64,000 nt of DNA from a bacterium. GTDB taxonomy: Bacteria; Actinomycetota; Acidimicrobiia; Acidimicrobiales; Bin134. Position numbers and translations under genes: made by a program. Below the pieces are notes generated by a model. It was not told the DNA's origin, searched no databases, and worked only from the letters and a program-made list of their open reading frames with translations. The stretch's first letter is position 1. Each line of letters starts with the position of its first letter. The stretch is from contig JAPOVT010000029.1 in NCBI GenBank assembly GCA_026708015.1, forward strand, positions 102,913 to 166,912, written 5' to 3'. Below, one piece after another: positions 37,252-45,848 of the stretch.

Positions 37252-38535
37252 ATGCGGAGATGGGTCGCGCTCGCGGGAATTGTGCTCAGCTTCATGCTGG
37301 TCTGGGCGGGTTCTGCCGCAGCCCAGGCAGAGGGCGATACAGAGGGTTCCCAGCCCACGGAGTTGGTGGGCACCCTTCGATTGGGTTTCGACCAGTTCTT
37401 CGCCGGAGTTGAGATCACCGTGGCCGACCAGTCGGGCACCCTGATCGGCCAGGCGGTCACCGATGCCGATGGCCAATGGTCGGTGGTGGTGCCCGGCGCG
37501 GGCACCTACCGGGTCACCCTCGACGAGAGCACGCTTCCCGACGGGACCGGGTTGAGGGAGGGCTTCGAGTCCACAGTCGAGGCAGCAGTGACCGAGGGGG
37601 CGTCCCGAGCGGTGGTGTTCGCGGTGGGCGACGCCCCCAAGGGCACGCCGTTTGGGGAGCGGGCGGCGCAAACGGTGTTCAACGGCCTGAAATTTGGCCT
37701 GATCATCGCCATGAGCGCCATCGGGCTGTCGCTCATCTACGGGACAACCGGCCTGGTCAACTTCGCCCACGGGGAGTTGGTGACTTTCGGCGCCGTCATC
37801 GCCTGGTACTTCAACAGCTCGTGGGGAGGGCTGAACCTGGTCTTGGCCGCGATCGTGACCATGATCGTGTGCGGGATGCTGGGTGCGGGGTTGGAAACGG
37901 GACTGTTCCGCCCGCTGCGCCACCGACGGCTGGGCATCTTCCAGCTCGTGGTGGTCACCATCGGCCTGTCCCTGCTGGGACGCCAGGTGATCCAACTGTT
38001 CTTCGGGGCCGAGCCCCTTCCCTATACCGACTTCCAAGTGCAGGAGCGGTGGGAGTTCGGACCCTGGGCGGTGACCCCCCGAGAGCTGGTGACCGTGGTG
38101 GTGATCGTCGCCATCTTGCTGGCAGTGGGGATAATGCTTCAGTGGACCCGCTTCGGCAAGGCCACCCGAGCGGTGTCGGACAACGCCAGCTTGGCCGAGG
38201 CATCGGGCATCAACGTGAACCGGGTGGTGCTGATGGTGTGGGCCATGGGAGCTGCCCTAGCCGGACTCGGCGGGGTGTTCCAGGGTCTCGACACCGACAT
38301 CGACCCGTTCCTGGGCTTCCAGCTCTTGTTGTTAATCTTTGCCGGGGTGGAGCTCGGCGGCCTAGGCACGGCGTTCGGCGCCCTGGCCGGGTCGCTGATC
38401 ATCGGCATGTCCACCGAGGTGAGCACGCTGTGGATCTCGCCCGAGCTGAAGTTTGTGGTGCCGCTGGCCGCCCTCATCCTCGTTCTGCTGATTCGGCCCC
38501 ATGGCCTGTTCGGGATCAAGGCCAGGGTGGGATAA
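37252..38535 (+). CDS. LivH-type ABC permease with exported N-terminal domain
   Basis: The 427-residue product begins with a signal peptide (ALAGIVLSFMLVWAGSAAAQA) and then an Ig-like carboxypeptidase-regulatory-type domain (about residues 38-118: VGTLRLGFDQFFAGVEITVADQSG, DADGQWSVVVPGAGTYRV). From about residue 138 it is a normal LivH permease with GLSLIYGTTGLVNFAHGE and the EAA-like region SLAEASGINVNRV. Ordinary LivH proteins are about 290 residues and lack the extra domain. The extra part should lie outside the membrane, near where the binding lipoprotein docks. It is the first gene of a four-gene transporter operon. Confidence 0.85.
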   Translation: MRRWVALAGIVLSFMLVWAGSAAAQAEGDTEGSQPTELVGTLRLGFDQFFAGVEITVADQSGTLIGQAVTDADGQWSVVVPGAGTYRVTLDESTLPDGTGLREGFESTVEAAVTEGASRAVVFAVGDAPKGTPFGERAAQTVFNGLKFGLIIAMSAIGLSLIYGTTGLVNFAHGELVTFGAVIAWYFNSSWGGLNLVLAAIVTMIVCGMLGAGLETGLFRPLRHRRLGIFQLVVVTIGLSLLGRQVIQLFFGAEPLPYTDFQVQERWEFGPWAVTPRELVTVVVIVAILLAVGIMLQWTRFGKATRAVSDNASLAEASGINVNRVVLMVWAMGAALAGLGGVFQGLDTDIDPFLGFQLLLLIFAGVELGGLGTAFGALAGSLIIGMSTEVSTLWISPELKFVVPLAALILVLLIRPHGLFGIKARVG

Positions 38536-38570
38536 GTGGACTGGGTCTCCAGATGAGACGGGCGCGGTAA

Positions 38571-39578
38571 GTGGACTTCGACATTATCTTCGGCAACGCG
38601 GCCCGAGCCGCTTTCGGACCCGAGGCGGTGATCCTGGCGCTGGCCGCCATCGGCCTGAACGTCCACTTCGGCTTTACCGGGCTGTTGAACTTCGGTCAAG
38701 TCGGGTTCCTGCTGCTGGGGGCCTACGGCACCAGCGTGTCGGTGGCCACCTTCGGCTGGTCGTTGTGGGTGGGCGTGGTGGTGGGCCTGGTTCTGTCGGT
38801 GGCGTTGGCGGTGGCCCTCGGCTTCCCGACCCTGCGCCTGCATGCGGTGATGTTCGCCATCGTCACCATTGCCGCGGCCGAGATCATCCGGATCCTCATC
38901 GGTTCCACCGATGCCATCGGCCTCACCGGCGGGCCGCTCAGCGTGAGCTTCGACGCCGGAGCGTTCTACGATCTGAATCCCTACCCCGACGGTCCCCACG
39001 ACCGCTATGGCGTCGGCACGTTTGAATTTACCGGCCAGCAGATGTGGGTAATCACCGTGGGCTGGGTGTTGGTGGCGCTGATCAGCCTGGTGGTGTTTCT
39101 CGTAGTGCGCAGCCCATGGGGACGGGTGCTGAAGTCGATCCGAGAAGACCAGGATGCGGCCCGCAGCCTGGGCAAGAATGTGTTCTCCTACAAGATGCAG
39201 GCCCTGATCATCGGCGGCGTGATCGGCGGCATGGGCGGGGTGATCGATGCCATCAAGACATCGGGGGCCGACCCCAACGGGTTCCGCCCCCAGGTGACTT
39301 TCTTCGCCTACACCGCACTGCTGCTGGGCGGGACGGCCACCTACTTGGGGCCGGTGCTCGGCGCCATTTTGTTCTGGTTCTTGCGGGAGTGGATTGAGTC
39401 GTTCTTGCGCCAGCTGTCGGCCGAGGCATGGCTGCCGGATGCGGTGGCCGACTTCCTGAGCGGCGCCGAGGGGGTCATCAGCGTGGCCATGGTGGGCTTG
39501 ACGCTGGTTCTGCTCATGCTGTTCCGCCCCCAGGGGGTCACCGGCAATCGCACAGAAATGCAGTTGGATGCCCGATGA
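38571..39578 (+). CDS. livM: LivM-type ABC transporter permease
   Basis: This is the second membrane subunit of the branched-chain-amino-acid-type importer, 335 residues, GTG start. Hydrophobic helices run through most of the length; GLNVHFGFTGLLNFGQVGF and SPWGRVLKSIREDQDAARSLGKN (the ATPase-coupling loop) are characteristic. It lies 35 bases after livH, and its 3' end overlaps livG by 11 bases, consistent with one operon. Confidence 0.92.
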   Translation: MDFDIIFGNAARAAFGPEAVILALAAIGLNVHFGFTGLLNFGQVGFLLLGAYGTSVSVATFGWSLWVGVVVGLVLSVALAVALGFPTLRLHAVMFAIVTIAAAEIIRILIGSTDAIGLTGGPLSVSFDAGAFYDLNPYPDGPHDRYGVGTFEFTGQQMWVITVGWVLVALISLVVFLVVRSPWGRVLKSIREDQDAARSLGKNVFSYKMQALIIGGVIGGMGGVIDAIKTSGADPNGFRPQVTFFAYTALLLGGTATYLGPVLGAILFWFLREWIESFLRQLSAEAWLPDAVADFLSGAEGVISVAMVGLTLVLLMLFRPQGVTGNRTEMQLDAR

Positions 39579-40440
39579 CGTGATGCCGCCACCGGAATCG
39601 GCGTCCGCCAAGGCCGAAATCGAGCCGATCCTGACCGTGCCTCCGGTGCCCGGCGCTCCCAAACCCAATCCCCTGTTGGTGGTGGACGACCTGAGCCGGA
39701 GCTTCGGCGGTCTGCGAGCGGTGGATGTGGACCACCTGGAAGTCGAGCGCGGCGTGGTGACCGCCCTCATCGGCCCCAACGGCGCGGGCAAAACCACCCT
39801 GTTCAACCTGTTGACCGGTTTTGACCGGGCCGACACCGGGCGCTGGTCGTTCAACGGGGAGGCGGTAGTCGCTCCCTCGCCCGACCAGCTAGCTCGCAAG
39901 GGCATGATCCGCACGTTTCAGCTCACCAAGTCGCTGGCCAAGCTGACCGTGCTCGACAACGTGCTGCTGGGCGCTCCCAGCCAGATTGGAGAGCGATTGT
40001 TGGCTGCTCCGTTCCGGTCGCGGTGGCAGGACCAGGAGCAGGCCAACACCGAAAAGGCCGGGGAGCTGCTGGATCGGTTCAACCTGGCCCACATGCGCGA
40101 CGACCTGGCCGGCACCTTGTCGGGCGGGCAGCGCAAGCTGCTGGAGGTGGCCCGGGCATTGATGGCCGATCCGGTGCTGATAATGCTGGACGAGCCCATG
40201 GCCGGAGTGAACCCCGCCCTGGCCCAGTCGCTGATGGGCCACATCACCCAACTGGCCTTCGAGGGCCTCACCGTGGTGTTCATCGAGCACGCCATGGAAG
40301 TGGTCACCGGCATCAGCGACTGGGTGGTGGTGCTGGCCCAAGGCCAGATAATCGCCGAGGGGCCGCCGTGGAAGGCCATCCACGACGAGGTGGTCATCGA
40401 TGCCTATCTGGGCCGGCGCCGGGCCAGGGCAGGATCATGA
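39568..40440 (+). CDS. livG: LivG-type ABC transporter ATP-binding protein
   Basis: This is the ATPase subunit of the importer, 290 residues. About 30 poorly conserved N-terminal residues precede LLVVDDLSRSFGGLRAV. Walker A is GPNGAGKT, the signature is LSGGQRKLLE, Walker B is LIMLDEPMAGVNP, and the switch His is in VVFIEHAMEVV. The 5' end overlaps livM by 11 bases. Confidence 0.94.
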   Translation: MPDDVMPPPESASAKAEIEPILTVPPVPGAPKPNPLLVVDDLSRSFGGLRAVDVDHLEVERGVVTALIGPNGAGKTTLFNLLTGFDRADTGRWSFNGEAVVAPSPDQLARKGMIRTFQLTKSLAKLTVLDNVLLGAPSQIGERLLAAPFRSRWQDQEQANTEKAGELLDRFNLAHMRDDLAGTLSGGQRKLLEVARALMADPVLIMLDEPMAGVNPALAQSLMGHITQLAFEGLTVVFIEHAMEVVTGISDWVVVLAQGQIIAEGPPWKAIHDEVVIDAYLGRRRARAGS

Positions 40441-40470
40441 GCGGGGTCGGATCATGAGAAGAGCGGGGCC

Positions 40471-41202
40471 ATGAGCGCGGGTCAGGCGCTGGTGCGGGCT
40501 GATGACCTGGTGGCCGGATACCTGCCCGAGGTGGACATCTTGAACGGCTGTTCCTTGCAGCTTCACCCCGGAGAGGTCGTCGGGATCATCGGCCCCAACG
40601 GCGCGGGCAAATCCACCTTGTTGAAGGCGGTGTTCGGTCTGGTGGACATTCGGTCGGGGAGCATCCATCTGGGCGACGAAGAAATCACCGGCCTGTCGCC
40701 GCACCAGTTGGTGGCCCGGGGCATCGGCTTCGTGCCCCAGACCGAGAACGTGTTCCCCCGGCTGACCATTCAGGAGAACCTGGAGATGGGTGCGTTCCAG
40801 AAGCCCGACCTGTTCGACGAGCGTTTCGAGGTGGTCGCCGAGTTGTTCCCCCTGCTGGCCGAACGCCGTGGCCAGCGGGCTGACGGACTGTCGGGAGGGC
40901 AGCGCCAGATGGTGGCGATAGGCCGGGCGCTGATGATGGATCCCCAAGTGGTGCTGCTCGACGAGCCCTCCGCTGGCCTGTCGCCGGCGTACCAAGACGA
41001 GGTTTTCGAACAGATCACCCGCATAGCCCAACATGGGGTGTCGCTGATCCTGGTGGAGCAGAACGCCCGGCGATGCCTGGATATCTGCGACCGGGGCTAC
41101 GTGCTGGATCAGGGGGTCAACGCCTACACCGGAACCGGCCAGGAGTTGCTGGAAGACCCCAAGGTGATCAGCCTCTACCTGGGCACTTTGATGGGCAGGT
41201 AG
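40471..41202 (+). CDS. livF: LivF-type ABC transporter ATP-binding protein
   Basis: This is the second ATPase of the importer, 243 residues. Walker A is GPNGAGKS, the signature is LSGGQRQM, Walker B is VVLLDEPSAGLSP, and LILVEQNARRCL holds the LivF-type switch region. It starts 30 bases after livG and ends the operon; the convergent Nudix gene begins 7 bases beyond. Confidence 0.94.
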   Translation: MSAGQALVRADDLVAGYLPEVDILNGCSLQLHPGEVVGIIGPNGAGKSTLLKAVFGLVDIRSGSIHLGDEEITGLSPHQLVARGIGFVPQTENVFPRLTIQENLEMGAFQKPDLFDERFEVVAELFPLLAERRGQRADGLSGGQRQMVAIGRALMMDPQVVLLDEPSAGLSPAYQDEVFEQITRIAQHGVSLILVEQNARRCLDICDRGYVLDQGVNAYTGTGQELLEDPKVISLYLGTLMGR

Positions 41203-41209
41203 TCTGCCG

Positions 41210-41908
41210 TCAGCCTAAATGGCCGTCGCCGCGCCAGGGAGGGGTGCGGGGGCGGTCGAAGAGGAACTCTATGGACTCGCCGCGGATGGCGGCAAAGGAA
41301 TGAGACAGCCACCAATCACTGCCGTGGACGCCGTCGGGCAGGTTGTCAGGACCGAAGAATCCAACATCGCTGCATTCCAGGGGATGGGGAACTAGCTGGC
41401 CACCGACGGCCCGGCACAGGAACACCATTGAATACATGGGAACGGTGGTGAACCCCCGGCGCAGACCGTCGTGGATGGCAATGGGCCGGTCCACCTCGCA
41501 CACAATGCCGGTCTCCTCCAGTACTTCCTTCACCACCACCTCTGATGGCGAATAGCCCACATCAGCCCATCCGGTGGGATACAGCCACACCCCGGAATCG
41601 GCCCGCTGCATCAGCAGGATCTCGCCGGCGTCGTTGCCCACCACTGCGCCCACCGCCACCTTGGGGGTGACGTACCCGGGCACGCCTTCGCCCACCGACT
41701 TCATCCATTCGGCCACGAAATTGTCCGGTGTCCAGCCTGACCTCAGAGCGGCGGCCATGTCGGCAGCCACGTGCAGCACCTCTTCGAATCGTTCCTGCTC
41801 GTACTTGTTGTCGGTGAAGGCCAGCCCGGTGCGGGCGATTCCGGCTAGAGCTTCCGACCACCGCCGGAGATCGTCCGCCCCCACCACGGGCCGGTCCTCG
41901 TCGGTCAT
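41210..41908 (-). CDS. Nudix hydrolase with N-terminal helical domain
   Basis: The 232-residue protein has an N-terminal segment like the Nudix_N_2 domain (LAGIARTGLAFTDNKYEQERFEEV), then a Nudix fold. The Nudix box is GYSPSEVVVKEVLEETGIV, with Lys-Glu where the consensus has Arg-Glu but the metal-binding EExG intact. Such proteins hydrolyse nucleoside diphosphates linked to another group; the substrate is not predictable. It converges with livF and follows glnD on the same strand with a 70-base gap. Confidence 0.87.
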   Translation of the reverse strand: MTDEDRPVVGADDLRRWSEALAGIARTGLAFTDNKYEQERFEEVLHVAADMAAALRSGWTPDNFVAEWMKSVGEGVPGYVTPKVAVGAVVGNDAGEILLMQRADSGVWLYPTGWADVGYSPSEVVVKEVLEETGIVCEVDRPIAIHDGLRRGFTTVPMYSMVFLCRAVGGQLVPHPLECSDVGFFGPDNLPDGVHGSDWWLSHSFAAIRGESIEFLFDRPRTPPWRGDGHLG

Positions 41909-41978
41909 GGACGCTCAGCGACTAAGAGGGGAGCCATTATTGTCAAGCGTTGCAGCTCGGATTGGGATGGCGCCATGG

Positions 41979-44315
41979 TCAAGCGTTGCAGGAGTCGATG
42001 GCGTGCTGGAGGGCGAGGTTGATCTCGTGCTGGTGATCGGGATCGGTTACCTTTTCGCCTTGGCCGTTGCGAACGTAGTAGGCGTGGACTACGTCGCCGC
42101 CGAGGTCCTGCACCTTGGCGCTGAGAATGTTCAGATCCAGATGGGACAACGCGCTGGTGACCCGGCTCAGTAGACCGATGCGGGTCTGGGCGGCCAACTC
42201 GATGATGGTGGCGGTGGATGAGGAGTCGTTGTCGATGGTCACCTTGGGGGCCACCACCGGCCTAGGCGAGAGATCGGGCACCACCTCATAGGTGCTGATC
42301 CGCTCGGCCAATCTGGCCTCAATGGCCAGCCGACCGGCCAGAGCCTGCTCCACATAAGCCGTGACTAGGGGCCAGTCGATTTCCAAACCCAGGTTGCTCT
42401 CCACATGGAACCGCTCCAGCGCCATCCCGTACTCAGTGTGAGCGGCGGCGAGAAGCACACGCAGGCCGCTTAGCGCCAGCGCTCCGGCGACTCTGGAGAA
42501 CATGCCGTGCTGGTCGGGAGCGATCACCAGCAGTGTGTCGCCCTCGCCCAGTACCAGTCGCTCGCCGGCCTCCATCATGTCCCGCTGTTCGGGGGTGGGG
42601 AACCTCGACGTGATCTCGTCGATGTCGCCGCCCTCCATCACGTGGGCGCAGCGGGCCACCAGTTCGCGTACCAGGCTGGCCTTCCACTTGCTCCATGCCG
42701 AGGGTCCGGTGGCCACCGAGTCGGCCTCAGTCAGCGTTCCCAGTAGGCGCAGGGTCTGCACAGTGCGAGCCTTGCGTGACACTTCGGCAATGGTGTCGGG
42801 ATCTTCCAGATCGCGCCGGGTGGCCACATCGGGCAAGAGCAGGTGATGTTCCACCATCGACACCAGCACGTCCACATCGGTGGGCGGATAGCCCATTCGG
42901 TGGGCGATGTCGGCCACCAGTTCCATACCCACCTCTGTGTGGTCTCCGGGGTAGCCCTTGCCGATGTCGTGGAGTAGGGCTCCCAGCACCAATAGATCGG
43001 GACGGTCCACCCGGTCGACCAGATCGGCGGCTAGGGCAGCGGCCTCGCACAAGTGCCGGTCCACGGTGAACTGGTGATAGGCGTTGCGCTGGGGGCGGCT
43101 GCGATTGGGGGCCCACTCGGGCAGGATGCGGACGAAGAGGTCCATCTGATCCAGGGCCTCGATCACTGGTGGGGCAGCCGCGCCAGTCAATAGCAGATCC
43201 ACGAACATCTTGCGAGCCTCATCAGGCCACTGCTCGGGCATGGGGGCCATTTGCTCCTGGAGCCGCTCCAGGCTGGGACGGTCCATGCGCAGTCCGTGGG
43301 ATGCGGCCGCCCGGGCCAAGCGCAGCGCAGTGCAGGGGTCAGCGGCATTGGCATCATCGGCCAGCATGGCTCGGCCTTCGTGGGTCATCACGCCGGCATC
43401 CAGCACTGTGTTGTTGCGGCTGGTACGGCGGCGCAGCCTCCGGCGCCATTCGGGGGGCAGCTCGGAATCCCGCAGCCATGCCCAGATCTCGTCGCTGCGC
43501 CATGCGATGGACCGGGCCGAGCTGGCGATAGCGGCCATCATCTCATCGGCATCGGCGTAGTCCAGCGCGGCGGCCACGCCATCCTGTTCTTGGAGCAGAA
43601 GCTGGTCGCCGGGGCGGTCGGTGGTTCGGTGCAACTCCACCCGTGCCGCCAGAATCACCTCGTAGTCGGCCCACAGCTTGCGGCTGTCAGCCTCGTCCAT
43701 CTCGAACACGGCCTCCTCAGCCCAGCGCAGCGCGTGAACGTCTCGCAGCCCACCCCGGCCCTGTTTCAGGTCGGGCTCAAGCTTGTAGGCCACTTCGCCG
43801 CTGCGTCGATGGCGCTCGGCCACGCCCTCAGCCAGCATGGGAAGCCACCGCCGAGCGTTGCGCTGCCATTGGGCCGCGTTGTCGCCGGCTAGGTCGCCGG
43901 ATAGCTCGGCATCGCCGGCAATGTGCCGGACATCCAGCAGCGACGTGGCCGTATCCAGGTCGGCCTTGGCCAATTCCCGGGTTTCCCGTGGCGTCCGCAC
44001 CGAGTGGCCGAGCTTCAACCCCTCATCCCAGATCGGATACCACAACCGGGTGGCGATGTCGCCGATGTCGGGGCGGTCGCGGTGCAACAGCAGCAGGTCG
44101 ATATCACTATAGGGACACAGCTCGGCCCGGCCGTACCCGCCCACCGCCACCAGAGCGATGTTCTCGCTATCAGCCAATTCCGCCGAAAAGATGCCTTGGA
44201 GCCACTCGTCAACCCGCCGAGCCAGCGCGCGGCACAAAACTGTTCCCACCATGCTGCGATCAGCCAACAGCTCATCGCGGCGCAGTGCGCTCGTTCTCGC
44301 CTCGCCTATCGCCAC
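41979..44315 (-). CDS. glnD: PII uridylyltransferase / uridylyl-removing enzyme
   Basis: This enzyme senses glutamine and uridylylates or deuridylylates PII proteins. In 778 residues it shows the nucleotidyltransferase motif GGYGRAELCPYSDIDLLLLH (metal Asp71 and Asp73), the GlnE/GlnD helical domain, an HD hydrolase domain (LLHDIGKGYPGDHTEVG near residue 447) and two C-terminal ACT domains (one ending in the block TRIGLLSRVTSALSHLDLNI). Domain order is complete, so both activities should be present. The PII target gene is not in the window; amtB is at 34.5 kb. Confidence 0.95.
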   Translation of the reverse strand: MAIGEARTSALRRDELLADRSMVGTVLCRALARRVDEWLQGIFSAELADSENIALVAVGGYGRAELCPYSDIDLLLLHRDRPDIGDIATRLWYPIWDEGLKLGHSVRTPRETRELAKADLDTATSLLDVRHIAGDAELSGDLAGDNAAQWQRNARRWLPMLAEGVAERHRRSGEVAYKLEPDLKQGRGGLRDVHALRWAEEAVFEMDEADSRKLWADYEVILAARVELHRTTDRPGDQLLLQEQDGVAAALDYADADEMMAAIASSARSIAWRSDEIWAWLRDSELPPEWRRRLRRRTSRNNTVLDAGVMTHEGRAMLADDANAADPCTALRLARAAASHGLRMDRPSLERLQEQMAPMPEQWPDEARKMFVDLLLTGAAAPPVIEALDQMDLFVRILPEWAPNRSRPQRNAYHQFTVDRHLCEAAALAADLVDRVDRPDLLVLGALLHDIGKGYPGDHTEVGMELVADIAHRMGYPPTDVDVLVSMVEHHLLLPDVATRRDLEDPDTIAEVSRKARTVQTLRLLGTLTEADSVATGPSAWSKWKASLVRELVARCAHVMEGGDIDEITSRFPTPEQRDMMEAGERLVLGEGDTLLVIAPDQHGMFSRVAGALALSGLRVLLAAAHTEYGMALERFHVESNLGLEIDWPLVTAYVEQALAGRLAIEARLAERISTYEVVPDLSPRPVVAPKVTIDNDSSSTATIIELAAQTRIGLLSRVTSALSHLDLNILSAKVQDLGGDVVHAYYVRNGQGEKVTDPDHQHEINLALQHAIDSCNA

Positions 44316-44430
44316 TACCCGTTGAGGCTAGTTGTCCATCGCTCCAATAGCGACGTAAGTGTCATCGACCGCGAGTAGGGTGCCGCTTCTCGTCGGTGCG
44401 ATGAGGTGGCTTAGAAATACCCAAGGAGGC

Positions 44431-44446
44431 GTAACACAGGTGTTAC
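44431..44446 (+). promoter_or_regulatory. 16-bp palindrome, probable operator of the HTH-MT-A70 gene
   Basis: GTAACAC-AG-GTGTTAC is a perfect 7-bp inverted repeat ending 12 bases before the ATG of the next gene. That gene encodes an N-terminal helix-turn-helix, so autoregulation is the simple reading. The position would also block ribosome or polymerase access. Confidence 0.6.
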
Positions 44447-44458
44447 GGTTAGATTCGG

Positions 44459-45310
44459 ATGGAGTCGAACTTGTTGTTGAAGGAGTTGGACGAGGCTCGT
44501 CGAAGGGCGGGGCTTTCCAAGACTGAATTAGCTCGATTGGCAGGGACACAGCCGGCGGCAGTACGCCGGTTGTTCTCAGGGAGCGGCCACAATCCGCAGA
44601 TTTCTACTGTGGCTGCCCTAGCTGAGGTTCTTGGGCACGAGATTCGCGTCATGCCCAAGTCGAGGGAAGAGCTGACGGCGGCTGCTGAAAGGGCGACTGG
44701 CACTGTGTCGGCCGCTGAGGAGCTTCGAAGAGTGGAGGGGGGCCCGTTTTCGACGATTCTGGCCGACCTGCCATGGCGGTTTATGAATCGCACCGGGAAG
44801 GTGGCCCCTGAGCATCGCCGCTTATCGCGATACGACACGATGACGACGGCCGAGATTCGTGCGCTTCCGATCTCAGAGGTCATGACCGAAAACGCCCACC
44901 TCTACCTGTGGGTGCCCAATGCACTCATCTCCGACGGCCTCCAGGTCTTGGAGTCGTGGGGGTTCACCTACAAGTCGAACATCGTTTGGGCGAAGCGGCG
45001 CAAGGACGGCGGCCCTGACGGCCGAGGTGTGGGCTTCTATTTCCGCAACGTGACTGAGCTGATTTTGTTCGGGGTGCGAGGCAGCATGAGGACGTTGCCC
45101 CCTGGCCGTCGGCAAGTGAACATGATCGAGACCCGAAAGCGTGAGCACTCCCGAAAGCCGGACGAGCAGTACGACATAATCGAAGGCTGCTCTCCCGGGC
45201 CGTATCTGGAGCTGTTTGCCCGCTACTCCAGACCTGACTGGGTGTCTTGGGGCCTTGAGGCTGACGAAAAAGTCACCCCACGAGGGCAACTTTACCCTGC
45301 CTATAGCTGA
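44459..45310 (+). CDS. HTH (XRE-like) domain fused to MT-A70 adenine methyltransferase
   Basis: The 283-residue product has an N-terminal Cro/XRE-like helix-turn-helix (residues about 8-62: LDEARRRAGLSKTELARLAG, then STVAALAEVLGHEIRV). An MT-A70 methyltransferase domain starts near residue 95. The catalytic motif, DPPW in the family, reads DLPW at 103-106; the flanking ILA and RF are normal. YLWVPNALISDGLQVLESWGF, YKSNIVWAKRRKDG and the end LELFARYSRPDWVSWGLE are typical of bacterial MT-A70 proteins. It should methylate adenine N6 in DNA or RNA. A palindrome just upstream suggests self-control. The convergent neighbour could be a partner. Confidence 0.82.
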   Translation: MESNLLLKELDEARRRAGLSKTELARLAGTQPAAVRRLFSGSGHNPQISTVAALAEVLGHEIRVMPKSREELTAAAERATGTVSAAEELRRVEGGPFSTILADLPWRFMNRTGKVAPEHRRLSRYDTMTTAEIRALPISEVMTENAHLYLWVPNALISDGLQVLESWGFTYKSNIVWAKRRKDGGPDGRGVGFYFRNVTELILFGVRGSMRTLPPGRRQVNMIETRKREHSRKPDEQYDIIEGCSPGPYLELFARYSRPDWVSWGLEADEKVTPRGQLYPAYS

Positions 45311-45330
45311 CGAAGGGAACGCTCGTAGGG

Positions 45331-45834
45331 CTAGTTGCCGGACACGGGAGGCATGAGTGCCAATGCCTCGTCCCTGAGTTCTTCATAGTCAGGCTTCGCT
45401 TCACTCCAACTCGAATATTGCAGTTCTCGCCAATTGGCTTTTAGTTCTTCTGCGTCGTCCAAGCCGTCTCGAACTTGGTAAGCCAGTTCGATCCCCTCGA
45501 ACCCAAGACCCTTCTGAATGGTGATGTTCTGCTTCCCCCAGACGGTGTTGCCATCTTCTTGCTGCTCTGCCAAAGACTCGTCGAACCGTCGAACAAATAC
45601 AGTTCTGCCGCCGCCTCCTGATCTCAGCTCATCGAGGGTTGGTTCGAATTGCTCCAGGGCATTGGTCAGGTCACGGAACCGGTTGGGGAACGCCTCCTTG
45701 AGGATGACGTCGGCATAGCGGGTTGCCTTGTAGTCGTACCCGTTGGGGAGGCCACTGACCGTGATGCCGCGAACTTGGCCTGCGAGATCTACGACATCCT
45801 GTGAGTCAGTAATGGTCTCACCGTCGTGTTCCAC
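45331..45834 (-). CDS. Hypothetical protein convergent with the MT-A70 gene
   Basis: A 167-residue frame runs from GTG 45834, 15 bases after the PAC2 stop, to 45331, 20 bases from the MT-A70 stop. The protein-like composition and a frame that stays open far upstream make it likely real, but I do not recognise it. Visible blocks are YKATRYADVILKEAFPNRFRDL, a Gly-rich GGGGRTVFVRRFDESL and QNITIQKGLGFEGIELAYQ. It might be a nuclease or companion of the methyltransferase, given its position; that is speculation. Confidence 0.5.
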   Translation of the reverse strand: MEHDGETITDSQDVVDLAGQVRGITVSGLPNGYDYKATRYADVILKEAFPNRFRDLTNALEQFEPTLDELRSGGGGRTVFVRRFDESLAEQQEDGNTVWGKQNITIQKGLGFEGIELAYQVRDGLDDAEELKANWRELQYSSWSEAKPDYEELRDEALALMPPVSGN

Positions 45835-45848
45835 CGAGGCGATGGTAC

